This document shows, piece after piece, positions 31,165-42,867 of a stretch of 64,000 nt of DNA. Source of the DNA: Valencia hispanica (lineage: Eukaryota > Chordata > Actinopteri > Cyprinodontiformes > Valenciidae). How positions within the stretch are numbered: the stretch's first letter is position 1; every line of letters begins with the position of its first letter. Position numbers and translations under genes: made by a program. Location: assembly GCA_963556495.2 (NCBI GenBank), contig OY747715.1:2231239-2295238 (forward strand), given 5' to 3'. Below the pieces are notes generated by a model. The model saw only the letters and a list, made by a program, of their open reading frames with translations. It did no database searches and was not told the DNA's origin.

Positions 31165-31420
31165 ATATATCCAGGAAGTCAGAGAAGAACGAACAACAAC
31201 ATCTAAAACTCTGCAGGCCTCACTGCACCGGCTAAGGTCAGAGGTCATGAATTAACTATAGGAAAGAAAGACTGGGCAAAAATGTCGTTGATCTAAAGAG
31301 GATTTCTGCTCTTTTCCAGAAACTCCTGAGGGAGAACGTTTGGACGTCCGTTCACGACAGACCTAAAAGCTCAAGTTCATCTTGGTTGGGCAGCAGGGCA
31401 ATGATCTGTAGCAAAGTCCA
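31165..31420 (+). mobile_element. Tc1-like element fragment
   Basis: Has ctaaaactctgcaggcctcac and the arrangement also seen in the Tc1 relic near 55735, a typical Tc1-family internal region. No intact frame. Confidence 0.45.
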
Positions 31421-31504
31421 CCTCTTAAATGTTTTAGAGCAGCCATGGATAGATTTGTTCTTTTAAGGAATGAAAACATCATTCAAAAACTGTTTTTACT
31501 CAGG

Positions 31505-31570
31505 CTATTTTTGTCTTGTTCCGTTTAATAAAAAATACTTTATTGATTTCAGATGGAAAGTAAGTAAAAT
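31505..31570 (-). mobile_element. LINE 3'-tail fragment
   Basis: aaaaatactttattgatttcagatggaaa matches the tail of the LINE at 24972-25322. A scrap only. Confidence 0.5.
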
Positions 31571-32739
31571 TAAAATAATACAATTATTATTAATAAATCA
31601 TAACATTTGTATGATGACCCGAAATAGCATAAATCTGTAGAGGGGTGTAAATGATTGGCCTGGTTTGTTCCCTCCGCACCGTCTGGCAGGTTTTCACACA
31701 GATCCCACTGAGTCGGATCAGAGGGTAAGAACATATTATATTACTATTATTATACAGTCTATGGTAAGAACATATTAGTGCGGTCTCAGGGGGAAGTTCC
31801 TGCTCCATCTGCACAGCGGTGCTTGTTATCATTCCTTGCTCTGCCTGATGATCTCGGTTAAAGGTTACCCACATAGGCAGGAGGGATTTCCACCCGCGTA
31901 CAAGAAAAACAAGACAGATAATCAGGATTTGAACGCAAACAACACAGTTGTTGAGACAGACGTGGATAAAAAAAAATTGAGCTATATTTAAAGATCCTGG
32001 AAGGAACCTCAGACCTTGACTTGCTTTCAGATGGCAGCAGTATTTACCTGAGTGTAAACTAACAGGAGAGGAGTCTGCTCCAGCCTCTATGCATGGCAGC
32101 ATGGGAAATCTGCAGAGCTGTTAAACAAACATCTCACTCCACCAGCAGACAGGTGGAGCGCCTTTTCAATAAAAAGATACGGCCACGGTTCCTTTTGCTT
32201 CAGCACGAAATAAAAAGGATTCTCGTGTTTTTAATAGAATAGTTTTATAACTTATCTTTAGGATGATGCATTTCTACGCTAGGGAGAGATTAAAACACGG
32301 AGCTACAGAAAGGTATACACAGTTAAAAGAGGCAGAAGGTTTCAAATAAAAAGTGTATCCTGGAAACTGGATCTCAAGGTTTAGTAGTAAAGGCCAGGGC
32401 TCTGACTGAAGGAAATACATCAAGTTCATTATTTGAAATAACAAAGTGGTATTAATATGTCTTTATCACTGAGCTCTACTCATCCTTTTTTTAATGTTCA
32501 ACAAACTTAGGAAGGACTGAAACATGATTTTAAAGTTTTCTGTTTTTAACACAAAACCACTGCAAATCTAGAACAGCGCCCCTCATGGTGGCAGCATGTT
32601 AGAGCAACCCGGTTGGTTCTTATTGGTTCTGTTTAGAGACATTTGTTCATAATCCCTGAACTATGACCCCAAATCCCAGAGGAGTTGAAAAGGAGGCTTC
32701 ATGGATGCAGAGCAGGACCAAAGAGAAGAGAGAGACGGA
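31571..32739. other. Intergenic, no recognisable feature
   Basis: Contains a 170-codon minus-strand open frame (32102-31590) with no family resemblance or conserved motif, probably chance. No RAB39A-like sequence was seen, although human RAB39A lies in this interval. Confidence 0.45.
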
Positions 32740-33115
32740 GGAAGTTTAAACCATCTCTTTGAACCTTCATAGTGGGCAACGATCTTATCCCCTACTCCAG
32801 CGTCTCTCCGCCCGGGTATCTAATCACACGGCCAGACAGAGACTTATAGAGGAGCGGCAAAAGCAAAGGAGGCGGATTAGCAGGGCTTGCCTACTGCTGA
32901 TGGTGTCATCCAGAACATGTGGAGCATCTTCTCTGCTGCCTGGATACTGAGCTGTTAGCATCATGGAGGTCATGAGTCTTCAGTCGGAGGCCTCTTCAGA
33001 TTCGTTGCAAGATTGACTGCTACTGCAGATCCTTCCTGCCCACAGCATCACTATCCACGACTCTTTGAAGGTATGAGTCACGACAACATTTAATTTCCTT
33101 TGGGATAAATAAGGT
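32740..33115 (+). mobile_element. Probable retrotransposon 3' end
   Basis: A short plus-strand frame reads basic, helix-like sequence (TARQRLIEERQKQRRRISRA) and is followed by a stop and aatttcctttgggataaat, the kind of tail seen on fish LINEs. Family uncertain. Confidence 0.4.
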
Positions 33116-34023
33116 AATTATGAGTTTCAATTAATCTCATCTATTACCTAAAATGCCCAAATAGTGATAACATGTTTTTTAGCTGTATTTTTTTTAGCAT
33201 GATAAAAAATATTTACAGTAAATGTTTGGAGGTAAAAAAAAAAACACTTCCCCACGTGACTTCAATACAAATCTAAAGCAGCAGCTTTACACCAATGACT
33301 GCTAATGCACCAGTCCATCGATTCCTCTTCAGCCAATCAGAGCGCAGGAGGCGGGCTTTAGTAACACGAGGTTAGAGTGATTCGGTCCTGCGAGGCGTGG
33401 ATGAAGATGTGGAGCTAAAAGCAGAATAAAAAATTAATATTCTCATCTGAAAATATCCCAGCGATGAAATGAGATGACAGAGGAGAAGAAGGTTTGTTCA
33501 CATTCACGTTTTTAGAGTTTTCTCTTCCGTTTTTAGCTGAGAGGGATTTAAAAACACAGAGAATGAGGACTCGTGTGTAGAGCAACTGGACCAAACTTCA
33601 CGGATAAAGTAGCAGTTTTTACATTTCTGTGGTTCTTGGTAATTATTTAAATCTGATCAAACGTAATTTAACACATTTTACTAGTTATTAAGGTTTCCAT
33701 TAACAATCGGCATCCCTCTTTTACAGTGAAAGGGTAAATATGTCGTTGAAAATAAGTGTTTGTCAGGTTTTGTCGTTGAGCCAAAAGTGCTCAGATGGTT
33801 TGCTTTGGTGTTTTCCCACATTTACTGCAGAATTACCACATTGATGTTTTCCCATTATAGAAAAAAAAAGATGTGATTTTTCTTTCCCACAGTGAGAATC
33901 ATTAGAAAGCAGCTATGTGGAGATTTGTTAAATTTTCTGCTTGGCCTGTCAGATGAAGATGACTGTAAATGACTATAATTCCATGTTTTAATTCCCCCGG
34001 GGCCAGGCTGGGTGTTCATAGTG

Positions 34024-34112
34024 ATGGAGGGGCCCACAGGGGACAGACTGTGTGGGAAATGGAGGAATGGTTGTGGACTGCACAGAGACAAGCTCAAGGA
34101 CATCTTCTCATG
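34024..34112 (+). CDS. slc35f2: slc35f2 coding exon 1 (residues 1-30)
   Basis: Begins [12 protein letters not shown] and ends DKLKDIFSW, parallel to human KGKLFTWN. The tryptophan codon is split TG|G across a GTGAGC donor. The N-terminus is poorly conserved, so the exact ATG is less certain than the donor. Confidence 0.82.
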
Positions 34113-37100
34113 GTGAGCACTAGCTACAGTTTTCTGTTGGCTCTTTATTCTTTATTCAGATTTTGTAGAATAATGATGTCCTTAAAACCTGAGTTATCCA
34201 AGTTTACCCTAAAGTCATTATTGGTAGAACTTCGACCAGCTAGAGACCCCACCCAAACATGGAGCCAAAACTGCAAAAAGGATGAAAACGTAACATTTAT
34301 TTTATGGATTTTCGATACGATCCTTTTTTCCAATATAATCTAAATCTTAATTTCCGATACCAAAATAAACCGATGCTGTGGATAGACGTCTACCTAAATG
34401 TTCAAGGTTGGCTCAGAAATGCAAAAACGTCATAATTGGACAATAGCGACTGTAGGCCAAAAATATCGTAAATCCCTAATTTATTTCTAATGTTGGGATA
34501 TTTGAGGAAATCATGACGCTGTAAAATAATATTTAGCAGCAGGTTTGGTCAGAATTTAAAGCTGCAGTCTGGAGAATATATTTATATATCAAAGTTTTAT
34601 AAATCTTTAAAATTACAGTGCGGTTCATTACTATGATGTCCGGCTGGTTCTCCAAAACTTTTGTTATTCTTCCTGAGTCCCGCCTTCTGACTGTATTCAC
34701 ACTGACCGGCGAACTTTTTTAGCCAATAGAATTTAAGAGGATCATAGAAACTGAAAGCTGCTTCTCCATGTTTGGTTCTGATTCTAGGGATGTTGAGTCG
34801 ACTGGAATTAGAGGACCTGAGTGGTCTGGGGGGGGTTGCTATAGTAACAGTAGGTCTTCAACATACTTTGGTGCTAAGCCATGTAATGATTTATAAACCA
34901 GTAGGAGTATTTAGAAGTCTATTCTCTGAGCTACAGGGAGCCAGTGTAAGGACTTTAGAACTGGGGTGATGTGCTCTACTTTCCTGGTTCTAGTGAGGAA
35001 CACGAGCAGCAGCGTTCTGGATCAGCTGCAGCTGTCTGATGGACTTTGTAGGCAGACCTGTGAAGACGCTGTTGCAGTAATCAATCCGACTAAAGATAAA
35101 CGCATGGATGAGTTTTTCGAGGTCCTGTTGCGACATCAGTCCTTTAATCCTAGAAATGTTCTTCAGGTGATAGAAGGCTGACCTTGTTATTGACCTTTAT
35201 GTGACCCTGGAGGTTCAGGTCTGAGTCCATTACTACACCTAGATTTCAGGCCTGATCAGTAGTTTCTAGCTGGATTAACTGAAGCTGTGTGCTCACTGTT
35301 GATCGTTCCTCTTTAGGTCCAAAGATAAGGTCCATTCAAAGTCACCTGGTGACAGTGTAATGTAGAGTTGAGTATCATCTGCTTGGTTATGGTAGCTAAT
35401 CGTATTGGTTGTTATAATCTGGGCTAGTGGGAGCATGTAGATATTAAATAGGAGGGGCCCCGTGATGGAGCCCTGGGGAACCCCACATGTGATTTCTGTC
35501 TGTTCTGATGGAAAGTTGCCTTTTGACACAAAGAAGTTCCTGTTCTGAAGAAGGGCCTTTTTATGTTGGATTCAAAGAATCTCTTTCTCCCTAAAATAAT
35601 CCGTTCAGCAACTTTAACCTTCTCACCTGGGTGAATCCGAACCGTTGCTCTGGTGTTCCCGTCTCTCCAGGCGGCTGCTAAAGACTATCGCCATGGGCCA
35701 GGTCCTGTCCCTGCTGATCTGTGGGACGGCGGGGAGCTGCCAGTACCTGGCTATCGCCGGGGTGGAGACGCCCATGCTGCAGAGCTTCCTCAACTACGCC
35801 CTGCTGCTGCTCACCTACACCCCGATGCTCTGCATCCACAGAGGTCAGACCTACGCCCGCCTGGTGACCAGAATCTGGAACCAGTTCAAAACGACGTTCC
35901 TCAGCTGCCGTCTGTCTGTTCATGTTCTTCTGCAGGGGAATCCAACATCCTGAAGATCCTGAGAACCAAGTGGTGGAAGTACCTGGTGATGGGTCTGGCA
36001 GATGTGGAGGCTAACTACACAGTGGTGAAGGCGTACCAGTTCACCACCCTGACCAGCATCCAGGTGCAGAGAAAAAGCTCCAACATTCAGGCAGAAAGCT
36101 GCAGCAAACTGTTGATCTTTAAGGAGTTTTTTTTATGTTTTCTAGAAAGCATTAATTCAAAAAAGAACTTCTTTCTAACAGTAAAAATTGCAATAATTAG
36201 AATATAAGATGAAGTAGAAATTCCTGTTTATCTAAAAAACGGAAGAAAAAAGGCAACGAAACAATTCTGAATGAATTTCAGTTCAAATGATCTTTCTCTC
36301 TGTTGCTGTTTCAGCTGCTGGACTGCTTCGTGATCCCGGTTCTGATGGTCCTTTCGTGGTTCTTCCTGAAGACCCGCTACAGGCCGGTGCACTTTTTAGC
36401 CGTGGTGGTGTGTTTGTTGGGGGTGGGGGCCATGGTGGGAGCCGACATCGTAGCCGGGAGAGAGCAGGGATCCAGTAAGGACACTCCTCCTCTGTTTCTG
36501 CACCCAGCACAAAACAGATTATGTAGTTGTATTTATTTTTGGTGCCCCATATTGATAAATATGGAAAACAGTGAACATAAGACATGTGAAAGCTGCTAAA
36601 GGGCGATGATGCTACGTTCCGTCACGCCACTTAGTGGCAGCAGAATCAGCAGCTCTCCTGTGAGCTCATGAAGGAAGTACGGTGAGATGATCATTGAAGA
36701 AGTCAGACTCCTGCTTCCCATCAGACGCGTAATCGAAGGCGTTTTCCCCGCAAGCTCAGCAGCATGTCCTTTCCTACTGGGAGCGTTTCAGACGCTGGTC
36801 CCAGGAGATCACAAAATCACTTTGCATAACTTAAAGGGTAGTATGCAGGGGGGAAACATTTATTCTGTGTAATTAAGTATCATAAACTCACTGTCCATAC
36901 CAAAGACTGCAGATATTTCCGTCCATGCCTTCTCCTTTTTTTATTGTGAAAATGATCCCTGGTATCAGATAAACTGAGTGATTCTCCACTTCAAAGATTA
37001 ACTTCTCTTCATCCGTGATAAAAACCAACAAATTAGACTCACACACTGACTGACTTCAACCCTGGTGTCACAGGCAACGATGATTTTTTTTTTTTCATAG

Positions 37101-40100
37101 TTAAGCAATCAGAAATCTAAAAGTGTCTTTTATTTTGAAATTTTGCATACGCTCTACACCGTTCCCGTGTCTGATTTCCTGACTGGTCCGATCTCAACTT
37201 CTGAGATTGACGCGTTCTGGAAGCGTAGCTCGTAGAAAATAGACCCGGAGAAGGGAACGCGTCTGATTGGCGCCGCCCCGCGTCTGGTGAAAACGCACCC
37301 ACCTGTAACTCCACACACTGAGGAGCAAACAGTTCTGTCAGCTGCTCCAGTTCTGACCTGCATCTTTACTCTAATGCACCCAGTCGACGGCACCGGAATA
37401 CTTCGCATCAGAGAGGCATGCAGTTACTTTGCACATCTCACTTTTTTACACATAATAATTCAGTTTTACTGCACCTCAGTAACACAGCCGTCAAACTGTT
37501 AGTCTGTCACAACTTTTCCCCACAACTTCTAGCTAATACTAAGCATGTGGTGCATGGAGGGAAGGTTAAAATACCGTTACACATTAATCTGTCCGCTATC
37601 CCTCATATGGCTCAGACAGAGTAAAAACAAGCTGCAGATGTAGTTTTTTATTGTGGCTAAAAATGCAGGGAAAACATTTGGAAAGAGCGGTTATTGATTT
37701 AATGCAATCAGACACTTAAAAGATAAAAACCTCCTAAACTTTAAGCTCACAAAGAACACTTGCAGCTATCTCAATGGTCTGACTGTCGCCTCCCTGCTCG
37801 TACCAGCAATGCTTCCTCATCTCTTGGAATCAAGCTTCTAATAGTTTCATGATCCTGCAGGAATTTCCGGGTGGGTCTGGGCTCAGAAGGACTTTTTGGA
37901 TCAGTCTTTAACAACTTCTTTTTTCATATTTATGGTTATTTTTATCAGTGTACAAAATGCAAAGTGAGCAAACAAAAGAAAATTCTAATTCAAATCTATC
38001 TTTAGTGTTACTACCTTTTGCCTTCAAACAAGCAAAAATTCTTATAGGTACACTTGCACAAAGTCAGGGATTTTGTAGGATTATACTCAGGTGTATGATC
38101 AACCAATTAAACCAGTCCCATCGGCTCAGAACTGGCAGAAACCAGTAGGACCCAGGTACACCCATCTACTGTCTGCAGAAGTCTGACCAGAAGTGGTCTT
38201 CATGGAAGAGTTGCAGCCAAAAGGCCTCTGACATGGAAACAAGACCAAGAGACTGTAGTATGCATGAAAACAGAGGAACTGGGTTATAGAACAATGGCAG
38301 CAGGAGCTCTGGACTGATGAGTGAAAATGTGAAATATTTGTCTGTAGCAGAAAGCAGTTTGTTCATCGAAGGGCTGCAGAGCCGTACAATAATGAGAGTC
38401 TGCAGGCAACAGGGAAGCATTGGTGGAGGTTCCTTGAATGTTTGGGGCTGTATTTCTGCAGATGGAGATTTGATCAGGATTAATTGTGTTAATGCTGAGA
38501 AATACAGGCAGATACTTATTCATCATGCAATACCATCAGGGAGGCGTATGATTGGCCCCACATTTATTCTGCAGCAGGACAACGACCCCAAACATCCAGC
38601 CAAAGTCATTAAGAACTATCTTCATCGTAAAGGAGAAGAAGTCCTGGAAGAGATGGTGTGACCCCCACAGAACAACGATCTCAACACCATGGAGTGTTTC
38701 TGGGATTACATGAAGAGGCAGAAGGATGTGAGGAAGATCTGTGGTTGGTTCTCCAAGATGGTTGGAACAACCTACCAGCCCAGTTCCTTCACAAACTGTG
38801 TGCAAGTGTAGCTAGAAGAACTGATGCTGGTTAGAAGGCAAACGATGGTCAAACTAAATATTGATTTGATTTAGATTTCTCTTTTGTTCTTTCACTGTTT
38901 TTTGTTGATTGATGAATATAAATGATTAACACTTCCATTTCTGAAAGCATTCTTTGTTTACAGCATTTTTTCACACCTACCTAAAACTTTTGCAATGTAC
39001 TGTGTATTTCACTTTGAAGATTTTTTAAAGAAATATTTCCGGCTCTGTAATATGATGCTATTTGCCTTTTATGTTCCGTGTATTTAATCAGTTTCCTGCT
39101 CAGTTAAAGCGTTCTCCCAGGGTTCTCTGTGGCGTTTCTAACTGGCCGTTGTCCGCTGTGTGCAGCCAGCGATGTGGTGCTGGGTGACGGTCTGGTTCTG
39201 CTCAGCTCCGTCCTTTATGCTGTATCCAACCTGTGCCAGGAGTACACGGTGAAGAACCTGAGCCGAGTCGAGTTCCTGGGGATGATGGGCCTTTTTGGGA
39301 CCCTGATCAGCGGCGTGCAGCTGTAAGTCGCTCCCTCCAGTTTTGGGTTTTTGTTTTCTTTCTGCCTCCATCACGCAGCTGCAAACCTCCTCAGCTTTCA
39401 GCATACGTGTCTGTTTTGTGGTTGCAGAGCTGCACTGGAAGTCAACTCTGTTAAAGCAATCAAATGGGACCTTTACATCTGTAAGTCAGCAGCTACCTGT
39501 GGTGCTTCGCCTCACTGGTTGCTAAGTAACATCCATGCTTTGTGCTCCTGCAGCCATGCTGTTTGCGGTCTACGTCCTGTGTATGTACGCGCTGTACAGC
39601 GTCATGCCTGTGGTGGTGAAGCTGACCAGCGCCACGGCGGTCAACCTCTCTCTGCTCACCGCCGACCTCTTCAGCCTCTTCTGTGGCCTCTTCCTCTTCG
39701 GCTATAAGGTGAGACCGACTCGAATACAGACCATAAACCTGGACATGTTTGGTAGCAGGGAACAAGCTGTTGCTAGCCTTGTTGAGCATCTTCATAGCAA
39801 CACGTCTGTTCGCTAAGGAAGGTCACACTTCCTGTTTCCTACTGGAGAGTTTATAGACTGAGAACATTTATTAACATCTGGACTATTTGGACTATGTATA
39901 ATATAGTGGTGGGCGAAATAAAAAGTATAAGGTAGAAATGGTAGAAATTGAGTCAAAGGTAGAGATTTTGACTATACCGGCCTACCGCCATTACACATTT
40001 TGATGATGTCATCAAGCTGTTATCAAGCAGGATAAATACTGATGTTCAGTGTTTGTCTTTACATATTGCAGGTAAAAAATTTGTTGTTTTCCATTTAATG

Positions 40101-41487
40101 GGAAAAAAAACCCTGTTGAACTTGAAGCATTTTTAATTCAAATATTTGCAGCTTTATTTTTGTGCGATATTAAATTTATAAATAAGTAACCAGGAGAGCG
40201 GACATTTTTGAAATTGTGTGTTTTTTAAAAATATAACATTTAGCTTTTAATTTATTTAAAATATCTTCATGTTTATGTGATAATTTTTGTATTAAATTTT
40301 TTGGAAAAAAGATTTTAATATTTTTAAAATGTGTTTTGCACAATACGTGTTCTTTAAATGGCTTTCTGTATTTTTTTAACTTGTCGTTTTGCTGCAATTT
40401 ATCTGAAAAGTGAGAATGTTCATAAACTGTCATTTTGACATGTATAAAAAATTGATTGCAATAGATATGGTTACCTCACATGCGTTGGATCATATTGCAA
40501 TATAGATTTGAGGCCATATCGCCCAGCCCTAATATAATACTACATGAAGAAAAGTTTATCGTTCCTACTGGAAAACCCCAAAATGCTGCCAAACACGATT
40601 TAAGAGTAGCTGGACCAGGGGGCGCGTTCACTGAATCCTTTACAGATTTGACTGTTTCTTTGTTTTTTTAACTGTGACGTAAAAATCTGAAGGCCGTCTG
40701 TCATTTTGACAGATTAGTATTCCCACCTCTGACCACTTGGTGCAGACGCGCACACATTTTCTACTTTACGCACAGAGTTCAGGTAACAGGATCAGTCAAA
40801 AGGCTTTAATATCCAGTCTCCAGTGTGGCAGCAAAGCGCGGATTCAACCTCCAGAACAACATCTAAACCTCCATGAGAAGTCGTCTGTCTGAGGCAAAAT
40901 CCCACTATTCGGTTACGAACAAGCAGGCGATCATTTCAGCTCGACGAGGAGCAGGAGGAAGATGTGAGACGGTGTTCAAACCACATCAGGTGAACTGTTC
41001 GTATTTTAAGTGCAATCGTTTAATTTTATTGTTTATATTTAGCTCTATGTTCAACTTGTTTTGATTGAATATTATTTAAAATAAAAAAAAAATACTATTG
41101 AATATTGACGGGTAAAATAAGATTATAACCGGATCTTTTTTTACCCCATCGGTCACAATGACGGACAATGAAAATATCTGCCGCCACGTCTGTTTTGGAG
41201 CATCTTGGGCGAAGCCATGATGACTGTAACTGGCCAGGTTGTGTTTGTTTGACCTCTGACCTACTAACAGCTCCGTGTTCTCTCCTCCTCCTCAGTTTTC
41301 TGTCCTCTACATCATCTCCTTCGTCATCATCACGGTGGGTTTCATCACGTTCAACGCCGTCCCGACGTACTCCGCTTCGCCTGACGCGGCGGCCGACCCG
41401 GCGGCCGACCACGCCTCAGACCAGCTGCTGGCTGCGGACCGAGACGCCCAGAGAACCGAAAGTGGCGTGGCGTTCACGGCTCTGTGA
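34024..41487 (+). CDS. slc35f2: slc35f2 gene, solute carrier family 35 member F2 (complete)
   Basis: SLC35F2 is a multi-pass plasma-membrane protein of the drug/metabolite transporter superfamily; the human protein takes up the drug YM155 and has been reported to import queuine/queuosine. Eight exons join in frame: 34024-34112, 35671-35843, 35936-36063, 36315-36474, 39166-39322, 39428-39480, 39554-39708 and 41296-41487 (1107 nt, 368 residues plus stop; human 374). Family blocks are [85 protein letters not shown] and [18 protein letters not shown]. About ten hydrophobic segments span residues 35-325, with cytosolic-type ends. The start at 34024 was chosen because only this frame gives DKLKDIFSW joined to RLLKTIA at a phase-2 GTGAGC donor. 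Intron 4 holds a Tc1 relic, intron 7 hAT elements. Confidence 0.95.
34745..35545 (-). mobile_element. L2-type LINE fragment in slc35f2 intron 1
   Basis: The minus strand reads [16 protein letters not shown] and [14 protein letters not shown] at about 35500-35350. After a gap it has an L2 tail related to 22412-22752 (the plus strand at about 34760 reads cttctccatgtttggttctg). Decayed. Confidence 0.78.
35671..35843 (+). CDS. slc35f2: slc35f2 coding exon 2 (residues 30-88)
   Basis: Encodes [18 protein letters not shown] through YTPMLCIHR; first two membrane segments. Acceptor TCTCCAG, donor GTCAGA, exit phase 1. Confidence 0.95.
35936..36063 (+). CDS. slc35f2: slc35f2 coding exon 3 (residues 88-130)
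   Basis: Encodes [18 protein letters not shown] through TTLTSIQ. Acceptor TCTGCAG, donor GTGCAG, exit phase 0. Confidence 0.95.
36315..36474 (+). CDS. slc35f2: slc35f2 coding exon 4 (residues 131-184)
   Basis: Encodes [18 protein letters not shown] through [10 protein letters not shown]. Donor GTAAGG, exit phase 1. Confidence 0.95.
36475..37930. other. slc35f2 intron 4, first half, nothing assigned
   Basis: No exon seen. A TTAAAGGG-type motif at about 36831 resembles TTAA-element ends but no partner end was found. Confidence 0.4.
37940..39002 (+). mobile_element. Tc1-like transposon relic in slc35f2 intron 4
   Basis: The plus strand encodes a transposase C-terminal half: [35 protein letters not shown] with DPKH (about 38562-38598, second catalytic aspartate), then [17 protein letters not shown] (third acidic site) in the same frame after a TGA at 38659. 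It ends in a Tc1-type terminal repeat (cacctacctaaaacttttg) near 38977. N-terminal DNA-binding half is degraded. Confidence 0.75.
39166..39322 (+). CDS. slc35f2: slc35f2 coding exon 5 (residues 184-236)
   Basis: Encodes [18 protein letters not shown] through GTLISGVQL. Acceptor GTGCAG, donor GTAAGT, exit phase 2. Confidence 0.94.
39428..39480 (+). CDS. slc35f2: slc35f2 coding exon 6 (residues 236-254)
   Basis: A 53-nt exon encoding [17 protein letters not shown], matching the human loop ahead of IHWDWKI. Donor GTAAGT, exit phase 1. Confidence 0.9.
39554..39708 (+). CDS. slc35f2: slc35f2 coding exon 7 (residues 254-305)
   Basis: Encodes [18 protein letters not shown] through CGLFLFGYK. Donor GTGAGA, exit phase 0. 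Confidence 0.95.
39904..40531. mobile_element. hAT MITE in slc35f2 intron 7
   Basis: Inverted ends tagtggtgggcga and tagggctgggcga (opposite strand), flanked by gtataata / atataata (7 of 8 match). AT-rich, noncoding. Confidence 0.65.
40555..40797 (+). repeat. 243-bp repeat, copy 2 (slc35f2 intron 7)
   Basis: About 98% identical to 26068-26310 and in the same orientation on this strand, although the host genes are transcribed in opposite directions. Confidence 0.8.
40820..41160 (+). mobile_element. hAT transposase C-terminal relic 3
   Basis: The plus strand reads [16 protein letters not shown] sequence, MRSRLSEA and the same noncoding tail (ttgttttgattgaatatt) as the relic at 28165-28545. 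It ends about 135 bp before slc35f2 exon 8. Confidence 0.68.
41296..41487 (+). CDS. slc35f2: slc35f2 last coding exon (residues 306-368, TGA)
   Basis: Encodes [18 protein letters not shown], the last membrane segment, then a polar alanine/aspartate-rich tail ending AFTAL and TGA at 41485-41487. Confidence 0.94.
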   Translation, partial: FSVLYIISFVIITVGFITFNAVPTYSASPDAAADPAADHASDQLLAADRDAQRTESGVAFTAL

Positions 41488-42215
41488 CGGAACCAGGACT
41501 GGTGCCGTTTCTGCGACACAGGACCAGTTGTTGTTATTATTATTACTATTGTATCGTTACAGAAAGAAGATTGAAAGATTTAATCAGAACGTTTTCTGAT
41601 CCTGTTGTTACATGAGAAAGAAGCAGATCTTCTCTGTTCTGTTTACAGTCGGTGTCTGGAGACATCCTGGACAATCCTGTTTACACTCTCCAGGTCCTGA
41701 ATGACTGAATTATGTTCAGGCTAAAACTATTACTGAAAAGCTGATTTTCCCAACCGTATTATCACACCTTTCGCATTGTTTCCGGGCCACGCCCTCTATA
41801 ATCTGATTCTGACCCCCCATAGCACCAACATGTGGCTGATTCATCCATCTGTCTCCAGTTTGGGCCTGTAAACAAACCATTTCAGGACTGAAACTGTTGC
41901 ACATCGGTTTATTGTGCTTTGTAGTTTAATATTTTACTGAATCTTGGAGATAAAGTGTTATAAAAAGCTCAGGTCGGCTGGTTCTGATCCAGACGACTCA
42001 CTCTGAGCTCTGATCATGGAGACCTACTGCTGGGAGATTATAGTTATTGAAATAGCTTTAATTATTCCCCCTTTTTTTCTTTTGTAGGGTGAGCTGAAAG
42101 GTGCTGTTGGGTATAAATATAAATGTTATCATTGTTACATAGCCACATTTCCTTGCAGTAGATTTGGTGAATGCTGTTAAATGTCTTTAAATAAAGAGGC
42201 TGAAAACCGACGTGT
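41488..42215 (+). other. Probable slc35f2 3' UTR with AATAAA
   Basis: Noncoding sequence after the stop; an AATAAA at 42190-42195 is the first well-placed polyadenylation signal. End point inferred. Confidence 0.5.
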
Positions 42216-42867
42216 GGTCGGTACGACCCGTCCTGCAGCTGGCCGATACGGGTCACATGACCAAGCAGATGCCACATGACCTCCCCTCCTGAAACATCGC
42301 TTGTTAACCTGGGCCCAGTTTTACTGATCTGTCTGGTACGGATGTATCGTGCATCCCTAGAGTTGTGACCCTGAGCAGCATTTCACAAGGTGCTGAGGCC
42401 TGATAAGAAACTCATTAATATGTTGCCTTTTTTGTTTTACCTCACAGTAAAGTAACATTAAAACCTGGCTGCTTAACGGCATGTTCTACAGAAGTGTCAT
42501 TTTGTTCCATCTTTGCATCCATTTCTTGCTTAGATTGAAACTTTTCCTCCTGAAGAGATTATTAAATTATCAAAGGAAATATCTGGGACTGTATGTAAAA
42601 AATAAAACAATAAATGTCCATAAGAAATGTCTTCTGCTGGTCTGGAAACTTTGGCAACTCTCATCTAAAAACCAAATTATTTGGCTTTTTTGTTTTGTAT
42701 TAATTGACCAAAGATGCTGTAAAGATACTTTATGCCATCAGAGAAACACGGGACCCTGCTGCCAGAGTTTACTGTTTTATTAATAAATACATTTTTATAA
42801 CCTCTGTACTCTGACTCATTTCTTTATTCCTTTTAAACCTGTATGTTGTTGGATGTAGTGACACCTA

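Noticed and set aside
31590..32102. 170-codon minus-strand open frame
   Set aside because: No family resemblance, no splice partners and composition like the flanks; most likely chance.
33475..33492. Alternative slc35f2 first exon (MTEEKK followed by GTTTGT)
   Set aside because: Its donor is phase 0, which puts exon 2 in the wrong frame; the exon at 34024 fits in phase and sequence.
42481..42783. Hydrophobic 100-codon open frame after slc35f2
   Set aside because: No recognised family or upstream exon; downstream of the polyadenylation signal.
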